Shown here one piece after another: positions 56,803 through 64,000 of a stretch of DNA of 64,000 nt. Position numbers and translations under genes: made by a program. This stretch comes from Atlantibacter sp. RC6. GTDB taxonomy: Bacteria > Pseudomonadota > Gammaproteobacteria > Enterobacterales > Enterobacteriaceae. The DNA is taken from positions 108,075 to 172,074 of the forward strand of contig NZ_JACHZE010000003.1 of NCBI RefSeq assembly GCF_014193285.1, in the 5' to 3' direction. The notes below the pieces were generated by a model that saw only the letters and a program-made list of their open reading frames with translations, was not told the origin of the DNA and did no database searches. Within the stretch, counting starts at the first letter, position 1, and each line of letters opens with the position of its first letter.

Positions 56803-57903
56803 TTAGCGTTCGTCGCGCCGTCCGCCCACCGCCGCCCACATGCGGCGTACGTGAACGGTCACTTCTTCGCGATCGTGATAAAGCTGACGCGCCTGAATCT
56901 GGGCGCTGACGTTGTTAGCATCCAGCTGTTGCTGGATAAACGCGATATTCTGGGACACTTCCTCGTAGCGTTTTTTCATCGGCAGCTTGAGGTTGAAAAT
57001 CGCCTCGCGGCACCAGCCGTTCACCAGCCACTGCGCCATCAGCGCCGCCACTTTAGCAGGCTTTTCCACCATATCGCACACCAGCCAGGAGATGTTATTG
57101 CGGTTGGGACGATAGCGGAAACCATCTTCGCGCAGCCAGGTCACCTGCCCGGTATCCATCAGGCTTTGCGCCATTGGGCCATTATCCACCGACGCGACCC
57201 ACATATTGCGTTTCACCAGTTGGTAGGTCCAGCCGCCGGGGCACGCGCCCAGGTCAACGGCGTGCATACCGTTGGCCAGACGTTCGTCCCACTCATCCGC
57301 CGGGATAAACACGTGGAACGCTTCTTCCAGTTTCAGCGTCGAGCGGCTGGGCGCGTCCGCCGGGAATTTCAGGCGCGGGATGCCCATATAGAACGGGGAG
57401 TTGTTATTGGTATATGAATAGCCGGTGTAGCAGCAGCCGGGGGCGATAAAGAAAACGTGCACCACCGGGCGTTTCGGGGTTTCGGACTTCGCCAGCACGC
57501 CGGCTTCGCGCAGTGCGGCGCGCAGCGGCACGGTGAATTTGCGGCAGAACTTCATCAGCTCTTTGCTTTCATTGGTGTCGGCCACTTCCACACGCAGGTC
57601 GCCGCCCTTTTCCACGACGCCCTGCAACATGCCAACGATCGGCGTAATTCGGTCTTCCGGCGGCAGGTTCTGCAACAACTCACCGCCAACGAACATCTGC
57701 CGGGCAAAAATCAGCGAACTGAACGGCAGTTCGCGCGCCAGTTTATCCGCCTCTTCCGGCTGATAGCATTCAAAAATTACATAGCCGGATTGCTCTTTAA
57801 CGCGTGCAAACCCATAAACGTTCAGGAGAGCCGCTTTATCGGTAATCTCCGCCGCACACTCTTTCTCAAAACCCTGGCGGCAATACAAAATTACCTTATT
57901 CAT
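56803..57903 (-). CDS. rlmM: 23S rRNA (cytidine(2498)-2'-O)-methyltransferase RlmM
   Basis: ATG 57903 ([16 protein letters not shown]) gives 366 residues, matching E. coli; the GTG two codons earlier is less likely. A THUMP-like N-terminal domain is followed by a Rossmann methyltransferase domain with [13 protein letters not shown], and the catalytic K-D-K-E set includes [12 protein letters not shown]. Its start overlaps the ygdD stop by 8 bases, implying coupling. Confidence 0.97.
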   Translation of the reverse strand: MNKVILYCRQGFEKECAAEITDKAALLNVYGFARVKEQSGYVIFECYQPEEADKLARELPFSSLIFARQMFVGGELLQNLPPEDRITPIVGMLQGVVEKGGDLRVEVADTNESKELMKFCRKFTVPLRAALREAGVLAKSETPKRPVVHVFFIAPGCCYTGYSYTNNNSPFYMGIPRLKFPADAPSRSTLKLEEAFHVFIPADEWDERLANGMHAVDLGACPGGWTYQLVKRNMWVASVDNGPMAQSLMDTGQVTWLREDGFRYRPNRNNISWLVCDMVEKPAKVAALMAQWLVNGWCREAIFNLKLPMKKRYEEVSQNIAFIQQQLDANNVSAQIQARQLYHDREEVTVHVRRMWAAVGGRRDER

Positions 57904-58291
57904 GCCCACTGCCTTTTCGTTTCAGACGCACTGCGCCAATTAACATCAATACCCAACCGGCGAGAAAGCTGACGCCTCCTACCGGCGTAACAAACGCCCA
58001 CAGGCGCAAATGCGACAGCGCCAGGCAGTACAGACTGCCGCTGAACAAGACGGTGCCCAGCGCCATAAACACGCTGCTCCAGTAAAACCAGATGCTGATG
58101 CGGCGCTGCATGGCCACCGCCAGACCCAAAATTGCCAGGGTATGAAACGCCTGGTATTGCAGGCCGGTATGGATCCATCCCATCTCCATCGGCCCAATGG
58201 TTTTGCTTAATACGTGCGCGCCAAATGCCCCAAGCGCCACAAAAATAAAGCCGCTAACGGCAGTAAAAATCAGCATGAATCGGCTGGTCAT
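57896..58291 (-). CDS. ygdD: DUF423 inner-membrane protein YgdD
   Basis: The 131-residue protein has four hydrophobic helices and the DUF423 features GAFGAHVL near residue 22 and [17 protein letters not shown]. Function is unknown. It lies between gcvA (45 bp upstream) and rlmM, with which it overlaps. Confidence 0.93.
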   Translation of the reverse strand: MTSRFMLIFTAVSGFIFVALGAFGAHVLSKTIGPMEMGWIHTGLQYQAFHTLAILGLAVAMQRRISIWFYWSSVFMALGTVLFSGSLYCLALSHLRLWAFVTPVGGVSFLAGWVLMLIGAVRLKRKGSGHE

Positions 58292-58336
58292 GTGTTAGCC
58301 CTAAAGTAATGCGTACTCGTTATACGCAAAAAAAGA

Positions 58337-59254
58337 TTATTGCTCATAGCGAAAACGGAATTTTTCCTGCTCGCTGGCTGCTTTCGACAGTATCCATTGG
58401 CGAAAGGCCGCTATTTTACCCAGTTCTGCCTGACTGTCATGACATACCAGATAAAACGCGTTTTTACTGACCAGCACATCATTAAACGGGCAAGCCAGAC
58501 GCCCGGCTTCGATTTCGGTTTGCGCCATCACGTTATTGGCTAACGCGATGCCCTGCCCGTGGATCGCCGCCTGCAATACCATGGCGCTGTGGCTGAATAT
58601 CGGTCCCTGCTGCACGTTAATATGAGTAAGACCAAGCTGACGCGTATAAGTTTGCCAGTCGCGACGCGATGCATCATGCAACAGAGTGTGACGCCCCAGA
58701 TCTTCCGGGACTTTCAACGGTTTATCACCCGTTAACAGCATCGGCGAACAAACCGGCAGCAGATATTCCGCATACAACTTTTCTACCCGTAGCCCCGGCC
58801 AGTTGCCGCGCCCGTAGAAAATCGCTACGTCGACGTCATCCGCCAGCTTATCTTCCTGGCGATCGACCGCCTGAATACGCACGTCGATACCGGGGTACGC
58901 CATATTAAAGCTGGAAAGACGGGGCACCAGCCAGTGGATGGCAAAGCTTGGTAGCAGGCTAACCGTTAATGCGCCCTTAGCGCTGCGCGCCTGAAGTTTA
59001 CGGGTCGCCTCGGTAAGCTGCGAGAAAATTTCTTTGATGTCCAGAAAATAACTTTGGCCCTCTTCCGTGAGCAACAGCGAGCGATTGCGTCGGCGAAATA
59101 GTTTTAATCCGAGAAAATCTTCCAGGGACTTAATTTGATGGCTCACTGCCGCCTGGGTGACGAACAGTTCTTCCGCCGCCTTGGTGAAGCTTAAATGGCG
59201 GGCAGCGGCATCAAATACGCGTAATGCGTTAAGGGGTGGTAATCGCTTTGACAT
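58337..59254 (-). CDS. gcvA: LysR-type regulator GcvA of glycine cleavage
   Basis: Starting at ATG 59254 (MSKRLPPLNALRVF) the protein has 305 residues, as in E. coli. The N-terminal helix-turn-helix (SFTKAAEELFVTQAAVSHQIKSL in outline; core AAEELFVTQAAVSHQ) precedes a substrate-binding-like effector domain. GcvA activates the glycine cleavage operon and gcvB when glycine is plentiful and represses with GcvR otherwise. It is divergent from gcvB. Confidence 0.97.
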   Translation of the reverse strand: MSKRLPPLNALRVFDAAARHLSFTKAAEELFVTQAAVSHQIKSLEDFLGLKLFRRRNRSLLLTEEGQSYFLDIKEIFSQLTEATRKLQARSAKGALTVSLLPSFAIHWLVPRLSSFNMAYPGIDVRIQAVDRQEDKLADDVDVAIFYGRGNWPGLRVEKLYAEYLLPVCSPMLLTGDKPLKVPEDLGRHTLLHDASRRDWQTYTRQLGLTHINVQQGPIFSHSAMVLQAAIHGQGIALANNVMAQTEIEAGRLACPFNDVLVSKNAFYLVCHDSQAELGKIAAFRQWILSKAASEQEKFRFRYEQ

Positions 59255-59347
59255 GGTCACCGGACTTGTATGTTAATGCTCAGTAACAAACAGGAAACAA
59301 GAGTTAACCTATTAGTTTTTTTTATCTGAGCCATTATAAATTGTCCG

Positions 59348-59376
59348 TTGAGGTTGCACCAGCAAATACCTATCAT
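59348..59376 (+). promoter_or_regulatory. gcvB promoter
   Basis: TTGAGG (59348-59353) and TATCAT (59371-59376) are spaced by 17 bases, 7 bases before the gcvB 5' end. The 128-bp gap to gcvA is expected to hold GcvA sites serving both genes. Confidence 0.75.
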
Positions 59377-59382
59377 TGCGGC

Positions 59383-59598
59383 ACTTCCTGAGCCGGAACG
59401 AAAAGTCATTGGGATGGTCGTTGCGAACGATAGTTCTGAGGACTTTTGGCTTACGGTTGTGATGTTGTGTTGTTGTGTTTGCAATTGGTCTGCGATTCAG
59501 ACCTCGGTAGCGAGACTACCCCTTTTCACTTCCTGTACATTTACCCTGTCTGTCCATAGTGATTAATGTAGCACCGCAACTTGCGGTGCTTTTTTTTA
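59383..59598 (+). ncRNA. gcvB: GcvB small regulatory RNA
   Basis: About 215 bases, starting ACTTCCTGAGCCGG and ending in a terminator (AGCACCGCAA, complement, T run near 59592). The G/U-rich R1 seed (GTTGTGATGTTGTGTTGTTG) at about 59456 and the later ACTTCCTGTACATTTACCC segment are as in E. coli. GcvB with Hfq represses many amino-acid and peptide transporter mRNAs. The first stem-loop after GAACGAAAAGT seems about 9 bases longer than the E. coli sequence I recall. Confidence 0.96.
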
Positions 59599-59616
59599 GC
59601 TGCTGTTTGCTGATGC

Positions 59617-59844
59617 TTAGCGTTCCAGTTCAACCATTTCTTTGATGTCACTGTGGTTAATCTGCTGCTTATTGCCGTTGGCGTCGGTGTACTTGATCAT
59701 CCCGGTTTCTTTATCAGTCTGCGGTTTGCCTTCGGATACGATGGAGCGGCCATCGTTGGTGTGCATGACATAGTTCGGACCGGAACAGGCGCTCAGGGCA
59801 ACAGCCATTACACAAGCGGATACTACTGCGGCTGTCTTATTCAT
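59617..59844 (-). CDS. ygdI: Small lipoprotein YgdI
   Basis: The 75-residue product starts at ATG 59844 with GAGGAGAA upstream. Lipobox LSAC gives lipidation at Cys20. The mature part is a YgdI/YgdR-type SH3-like domain (YVMHTNDGRSIV...KYTDANGNKQQI, here in part), paralogues of which are common in enterobacteria. Function is unknown. Confidence 0.94.
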   Translation of the reverse strand: MNKTAAVVSACVMAVALSACSGPNYVMHTNDGRSIVSEGKPQTDKETGMIKYTDANGNKQQINHSDIKEMVELER

Positions 59845-60034
59845 ATTCTTCTCCTCGTAGAGTTTCATGCTCTGTAAAGCTCATCTACTAACAGGCAAAA
59901 ATATTTGCCAAACAATAATTAGCATAACGTTCTTTCGCCGGGTTGCCTGGATAAACAGACTAATCCGAGGATTATCAATCGCCTTGTATCAACCGGTGAA
60001 ATGCGCCACGATCTCAGCAAATGAGAGGATCGCC

Positions 60035-61240
60035 ATGACAGTATTCAACCCCACCCTTTTTCGCAGCGCCTTTCCCGCACTGGCCGATGCAGGCGTGTAT
60101 CTGGACAGCGCCGCCACCGCCTTAAAACCGCAGGCGGTGATCGACGCCGCCCAACAGTTTTACAGTTTAAGCGCCGGTAACGTTCATCGTAGCCAGTTCG
60201 CCAGTGCCCAACGCCTGACGGCGCAATACGAAGCGGCGCGCGATCGCGTCGCCCGGCTGATTAACGCCCCGCAGAGCCATGACATCGTCTGGACGCGCGG
60301 CACCACCGAAGCCATTAATATCGTCGCCCAGTGTTACGCGCGCCCGCGCCTCAGGCCAGACGATGAAATTATCGTCAGCGTTGCCGAGCACCACGCTAAC
60401 CTGGTGCCCTGGCTGATGGTGGCGCAGCAGACTGGCGCGCGCATCGTCAGGCTGCCGCTTAACGCCAGCTATTTACCGGACGTGGAGAACCTCGCGGCGC
60501 TGATCACCCCGCGCACCCGCATTCTGGCGCTGGGGCAAATGTCGAACGTGACCGGCGGTTGCCCGGATCTGGCGAAGGCGATTGCTCTCGCCCATGCGGC
60601 GGGCGCGGTTGTGATGGTTGATGGCGCACAGGGTGTGGTGCATTGCCCGGCCAACGTCCAGGCGCTGGACATCGATTTCTATGCCTTCTCCGGTCACAAG
60701 CTTTACGGCCCAACGGGTATCGGCGTGCTGTATGGCAAAACCGCTTTGCTGAACGAGATGGAGCCCTGGCTCGGCGGCGGAAAAATGCTCACCGAAGTGT
60801 CGTTCGAGGGCTTTACACCTAAACCTGCCCCCTGGCGTTTTGAAGCCGGTACGCCAAACGTGGCGGGCGTGATGGGGCTGAGCGCGGCGCTGGAATGGCT
60901 GGCAACGGTGGATGTCGTTGAATCGGAAAACTACAGCCGCGGGCTGGCGACGCTGGCGGAAGATGCGCTGGCTAAACGCCCCGGTTTTCGCAGTTTCCGT
61001 TGCCAGGATTCCAGCCTGTTAGCCTTTGATTTCGCAGGCGTTCACCACAGCGATATGGTCACGTTGCTGGCGCAATCCGGCATTGCGCTGCGCGCCGGGC
61101 AACACTGCGCCCAACCGCTGCTGGCGGCGCTTGGCGTCAGCGGCACGCTGCGCGCCTCATTTGCGCCCTATAATACCCGGCAGGATGTAGACGCGCTGGT
61201 CGCAGCCGTTGACCAGGCGCTGGAACTTTTGGTGGATTAA
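60035..61240 (+). CDS. csdA: Cysteine desulfurase CsdA
   Basis: ATG 60035, with AGAGGAT upstream, gives 401 residues as in E. coli; the longer frame is not supported. This PLP enzyme takes sulfur from cysteine (or cysteine sulfinate). The PLP lysine is in AFSGHKLYGPTGIG and the persulfide cysteine in RAGQHCAQPL. It is followed directly by csdE and tcdA; in E. coli the three act together in forming cyclic t6A in tRNA. Confidence 0.97.
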   Translation: MTVFNPTLFRSAFPALADAGVYLDSAATALKPQAVIDAAQQFYSLSAGNVHRSQFASAQRLTAQYEAARDRVARLINAPQSHDIVWTRGTTEAINIVAQCYARPRLRPDDEIIVSVAEHHANLVPWLMVAQQTGARIVRLPLNASYLPDVENLAALITPRTRILALGQMSNVTGGCPDLAKAIALAHAAGAVVMVDGAQGVVHCPANVQALDIDFYAFSGHKLYGPTGIGVLYGKTALLNEMEPWLGGGKMLTEVSFEGFTPKPAPWRFEAGTPNVAGVMGLSAALEWLATVDVVESENYSRGLATLAEDALAKRPGFRSFRCQDSSLLAFDFAGVHHSDMVTLLAQSGIALRAGQHCAQPLLAALGVSGTLRASFAPYNTRQDVDALVAAVDQALELLVD

Positions 61241-61684
61241 ATGACAAGTACATTCCTGGCCGGGCATCCGTTCGGCACCTCGATCACTGAAGAGACGCTG
61301 CGCCAGCAGTTCGCGCCGCTCAATCAATGGGAAGATAAGTATCGCCAGCTGATCCTGCTGGGCAAACAGCTGCCGCCGCTGCCTGCGGATTTGAAGCAGG
61401 ACAATATCGAGATTGCCGGATGTGAAAACCGCGTCTGGCTGGGCCATACCCGCCAGGCCGACGGTACGCTGCATTTTTATGGCGATAGCGAAGGCCGGAT
61501 AGTGCGCGGCCTGCTGGCGATCCTGCTGACGGCGATTGAAGGCAAAACGCCGGCGCAATTGACCGCTCAGGATCCGCTGGCGCTGTTTGATAGCCTAGGA
61601 TTACGCGCCCAGATTAGCGCTTCCCGTAGCCAGGGGTTAGACGCTCTGGCGAATGCGGTAGCGCAGGCGGCGCGGGAAGCCTGA
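61241..61684 (+). CDS. csdE: Sulfur acceptor protein CsdE
   Basis: The 147-residue SufE-like protein accepts sulfur from CsdA on the cysteine in [13 protein letters not shown] (near residue 61). Its ATG begins on the base after the csdA stop, so the pair is co-translated. Confidence 0.96.
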   Translation: MTSTFLAGHPFGTSITEETLRQQFAPLNQWEDKYRQLILLGKQLPPLPADLKQDNIEIAGCENRVWLGHTRQADGTLHFYGDSEGRIVRGLLAILLTAIEGKTPAQLTAQDPLALFDSLGLRAQISASRSQGLDALANAVAQAAREA

Positions 61685-61687
61685 CCG

Positions 61688-62494
61688 TTACGCGGCGCGC
61701 GCCGCTTTAGCGAGCATTTTCTTGAGCGCGTGGGACACGGCGACAAACCCAAAGGTCGCCGTCACCATGGTCGCCGCCCCAAAACCAGAAGCGCAGTCCA
61801 TCCGCTTCGGCCCTTCCGCGGTGCTTTTCGCTGCGCAGACTGAACCGTCCGCCTGGGGGTAAACCAGCGCTTCCGTCGAGAACACGCAGTCAACGCCCAG
61901 TTTGCCTTTACTGTTTTTCACCACGCCAAAATCGCTTTTCAGGCGTTCGCGCAGTTTTGCCGCCAGCGGGTCCTGAATCGTTTTCGCCAGATCGGTGACC
62001 TGAATTTGCGTCGGATCGATTTGCCCGCCCGCGCCGCCGGTGGTGACCAGCGGGATTTTATTGCGGCGGCAGTAGGCGATCAGGGCGGCTTTGGGACGCA
62101 CGCTGTCGATGGCGTCAATCACATAGCTAAAGCCCTGATTGAGCAGCGCGGCGACGTTATCCGCCGTCACGAAATCGTCCACTACGGTGACGCGGCATTC
62201 CGGGTTGATCTGCCGCAGGCGCTCCGCCATCACCTCTGCTTTCGCCAGGCCGACGTTATCGCGCAACGCGTGGATTTGCCGGTTGGTGTTGGTGACGCAC
62301 ACATCGTCCATATCAATCAGCGTGATCGCGCCGATCCCGGTACGCGCCAGCGCTTCCGCCGCCCACGACCCCACGCCGCCGATCCCCACCACGCAGATAT
62401 GCGCGTCAGCAAACAGTTGCAGCGCCTGTTGACCATATAAACGCGCCGTGCCGCCAAAGCGGCTACGCCAGGCGTCCGTCATTACCACAGCCAT
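61688..62494 (-). CDS. tcdA: tRNA threonylcarbamoyladenosine dehydratase TcdA
   Basis: The 268-residue E1-like enzyme (CsdL, YgdL) uses ATP to cyclise t6A37 to ct6A. The nucleotide loop VVGIGGVGSWAAEALARTG is near residue 35 and DMDDVCVTNTNRQ follows, with cysteines CRRNK and DCVFSTE. It converges with csdE three bases apart. Confidence 0.96.
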   Translation of the reverse strand: MAVVMTDAWRSRFGGTARLYGQQALQLFADAHICVVGIGGVGSWAAEALARTGIGAITLIDMDDVCVTNTNRQIHALRDNVGLAKAEVMAERLRQINPECRVTVVDDFVTADNVAALLNQGFSYVIDAIDSVRPKAALIAYCRRNKIPLVTTGGAGGQIDPTQIQVTDLAKTIQDPLAAKLRERLKSDFGVVKNSKGKLGVDCVFSTEALVYPQADGSVCAAKSTAEGPKRMDCASGFGAATMVTATFGFVAVSHALKKMLAKAARAA

Positions 62495-62543
62495 GAAAAC
62501 CTCAGAACCAGAAGGCGGGCCAGGGACCCGCCATAAGAAAGGA

Positions 62544-63644
62544 TTAACCGTTAAAAACGTTGCCGGTGCCCGGTGCGGGTTTCAGCACCCAGACGCGGCC
62601 ATAGTGATTATACCAGCCCGCGCGATGCCCGGCGTCAGCGCCGATGCCCTGGTAGATGTCGAAGTGCTGGCCTTTAATTGCCCCGCCGACGTCCAGCGCC
62701 ACCATTACGCGCAGTTCATATTGTCCATTGAACTTGCCGTTGTTGTCCAGCAGCGGGACTTCCGCCAGTAGCGTGGTGCCAGCCGGAATAATTGACCGAT
62801 CGGAGGCTACCGAGGCGCGACCAATCAAGGGTACGGCGCTCGCGCCCTTCACTGGTGAATAGCTTTGCGGCTTGAAGAACACGAACGACGGGTTGTTCTC
62901 TAACAGTTCGCGTACTTCCGCCTCGCTGTGCGTTTCGCCCCAATGGCGGATCGCCTGCATCGACATATCTTCTTTCTTCACTTCGCCACGGTCGATCAGG
63001 ACTTTGCCGATGGCGTAGTAACCGTGACCGTTCTTGCCTGCATAGCTAAAGAACGTCAGCGGGCCGCCATCGCCGAAGTCAATATAGCCGCTGCCCTGCA
63101 CGTCCATAATGAAGTTATCCATCAGGGAGTTGCTGTAAGCCAGTACATAGGATTCGCTCAGCGCACCCGCGTAAATTTCCGCACGTGACGGCAGACGTCC
63201 GCCGCGCTTAGGCGGCATACGGTAAATGGGGTACTGGAATTCGCCCTGACGGGTGTGGCGCGCCTGGATCACCGGGGTGTAGTAACCGGTAAACTGGACG
63301 TTGCCGTAATTATCCGCGCCTTCCATCTGCCAGGCGTCGAGGCCAAACTGGCGCATAGTGCGGGTATCGCCACCGGAACGCAGCCACTGTTGTACCGCTG
63401 AATAGACGTTGCTCTGGCTGTTATACAGACGCGGCGACGCGTTGCGAATTTCCGTCACCTGCTGGGCAAAATCCCCGGCGTTAATCGGCGCGCCCACGGC
63501 GTCAGGCTGGTTAACCAGGGAAAACGGCTGGTTTAATTTGCCGTCTTTATATTGCTGACCGCGATCGGTCGGTTTTGATGAACAGGATGCGAGCACTACG
63601 ACCATCGCCCCTGTGAGTAAATATTTTGTCCAACGTCCTTTCAT
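62544..63644 (-). CDS. mltA: Membrane-bound lytic murein transglycosylase A
   Basis: The 366-residue outer-membrane lipoprotein (lipobox LASC, Cys21) cleaves the glycan strand to anhydromuropeptides. It has the MltA domain (GYYTPVIQARHTRQGEFQYP in part, e.g. FTGYYTP) and a C-terminal 3D domain whose aspartates, in MVALDVGGAI, DIYQGIGADAGHRAG-type sequence, form the active site. It is one residue from the E. coli length and reads away from the tRNA gene. Confidence 0.96.
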   Translation of the reverse strand: MKGRWTKYLLTGAMVVVLASCSSKPTDRGQQYKDGKLNQPFSLVNQPDAVGAPINAGDFAQQVTEIRNASPRLYNSQSNVYSAVQQWLRSGGDTRTMRQFGLDAWQMEGADNYGNVQFTGYYTPVIQARHTRQGEFQYPIYRMPPKRGGRLPSRAEIYAGALSESYVLAYSNSLMDNFIMDVQGSGYIDFGDGGPLTFFSYAGKNGHGYYAIGKVLIDRGEVKKEDMSMQAIRHWGETHSEAEVRELLENNPSFVFFKPQSYSPVKGASAVPLIGRASVASDRSIIPAGTTLLAEVPLLDNNGKFNGQYELRVMVALDVGGAIKGQHFDIYQGIGADAGHRAGWYNHYGRVWVLKPAPGTGNVFNG

Positions 63645-63807
63645 CTTGAAGTCTCAGTTTGCCGCGCCGTGCAGGCGAAGATAGCAAACCGTATCGGCTA
63701 ATGAAATGCGCGCCCGGCGCAATCTCGCCATAACGTCTAAAAATTGCGCATCTGGCGAGATATTCCGCCCGTGAGTGGCAAAATCAGCGCTTTTGTTACA
63801 AAAAGGG

Positions 63808-63835
63808 TTGCATAGAAATGTCAGCAGAGTATAGT
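63808..63835 (+). promoter_or_regulatory. tRNA-fMet promoter
   Basis: TTGCAT (63808-63813) and TATAGT (63830-63835), 16 bases apart, precede the tRNA. The GCGC-rich stretch after the -10 is typical of stable-RNA promoters under stringent control. Confidence 0.8.
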
Positions 63836-63848
63836 GCGCATCCACGGA

Positions 63849-63925
<77 letters not shown>

Positions 63926-64000
63926 ATTAAAATTAGAGAAGTATTATTCTGCAAAGCAGTTCGAATCACAGGAAGGCCAACGCACATGTGATTTGAAATG

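Noticed and set aside
59867..60034. 56-residue N-terminal extension of CsdA
   Set aside because: The frame overlaps the ygdI promoter region and the E. coli start corresponds to ATG 60035.

Overview
The window comes from a member of the Enterobacteriaceae. From about 8.2 kb to the end, gene content and order follow the E. coli / Salmonella / Klebsiella / Enterobacter backbone: mutS, rpoS-nlpD-pcm-surE-truD-ispF-ispD-ftsB, cysCND, iap, cysHIJ, queD-queE, eno-pyrG-mazG-relA-rlmD-barA, the gud genes, truC-yqcC-csrB-syd-queF-ppnN, sdaCB, xni-rlmM-ygdD-gcvA-gcvB-ygdI-csdA-csdE-tcdA-mltA and an initiator tRNA. A cysG paralogue beside cysD, a glycerate kinase beside gudD, an orphan GntP permease and the short mutS-rpoS junction differ from E. 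coli K-12 as I remember it. They suggest a genus near Klebsiella, Enterobacter, Kosakonia or Cronobacter; I cannot name the species.

Region 1 (1 to about 8.2 kb) is a foreign island ending in a P4-type tyrosine integrase next to mutS. It carries: the tail of an unknown protein followed by two small exported proteins (perhaps an effector/immunity-like set); a two-gene ATPase plus HNH nuclease operon resembling the Septu (PtuA/PtuB) anti-phage system, with a roughly 200-residue extension before the ATPase Walker A motif; an IS3-family remnant whose end lies about 80 bp upstream of that operon; an XRE regulator; a Shedu-like (DUF4263) nuclease; and, directly upstream of Shedu, a decayed gene that still encodes the start of an OLD-like ATPase. 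Between integrase and mutS lie an 18-bp perfect palindrome, a further copy of its half-site, and a 20-codon ORF whose stop overlaps the mutS start.

Region 2 (8.3-17.7 kb) has mutS converging on the leftward rpoS-to-ftsB cluster. Region 3 (17.8-29.6 kb) is assimilatory sulfate reduction: CysDN make APS, CysC makes PAPS, CysH reduces it to sulfite, CysIJ reduces sulfite to sulfide, and CysG makes the siroheme CysI needs. A hok-like type I toxin locus sits between iap and cysH, where E. coli K-12 has CRISPR-Cas. queD, queE and, farther on, queF encode three steps of queuosine synthesis.

Region 4 (29.9-47.2 kb) holds the GntP permease, eno, pyrG, mazG, relA, rlmD, barA, and glucarate uptake and catabolism (gudP-gudX-gudD plus glycerate kinase). 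Region 5 (47.5-64 kb) contains csrB with an upstream UvrY-type palindrome, so the BarA sensor and an output RNA of its pathway lie in one window. It also holds L-serine uptake and deamination (sdaCB), the glycine regulator gcvA with the divergent sRNA gcvB, the CsdA-CsdE-TcdA set for t6A cyclisation, mltA and tRNA-fMet.
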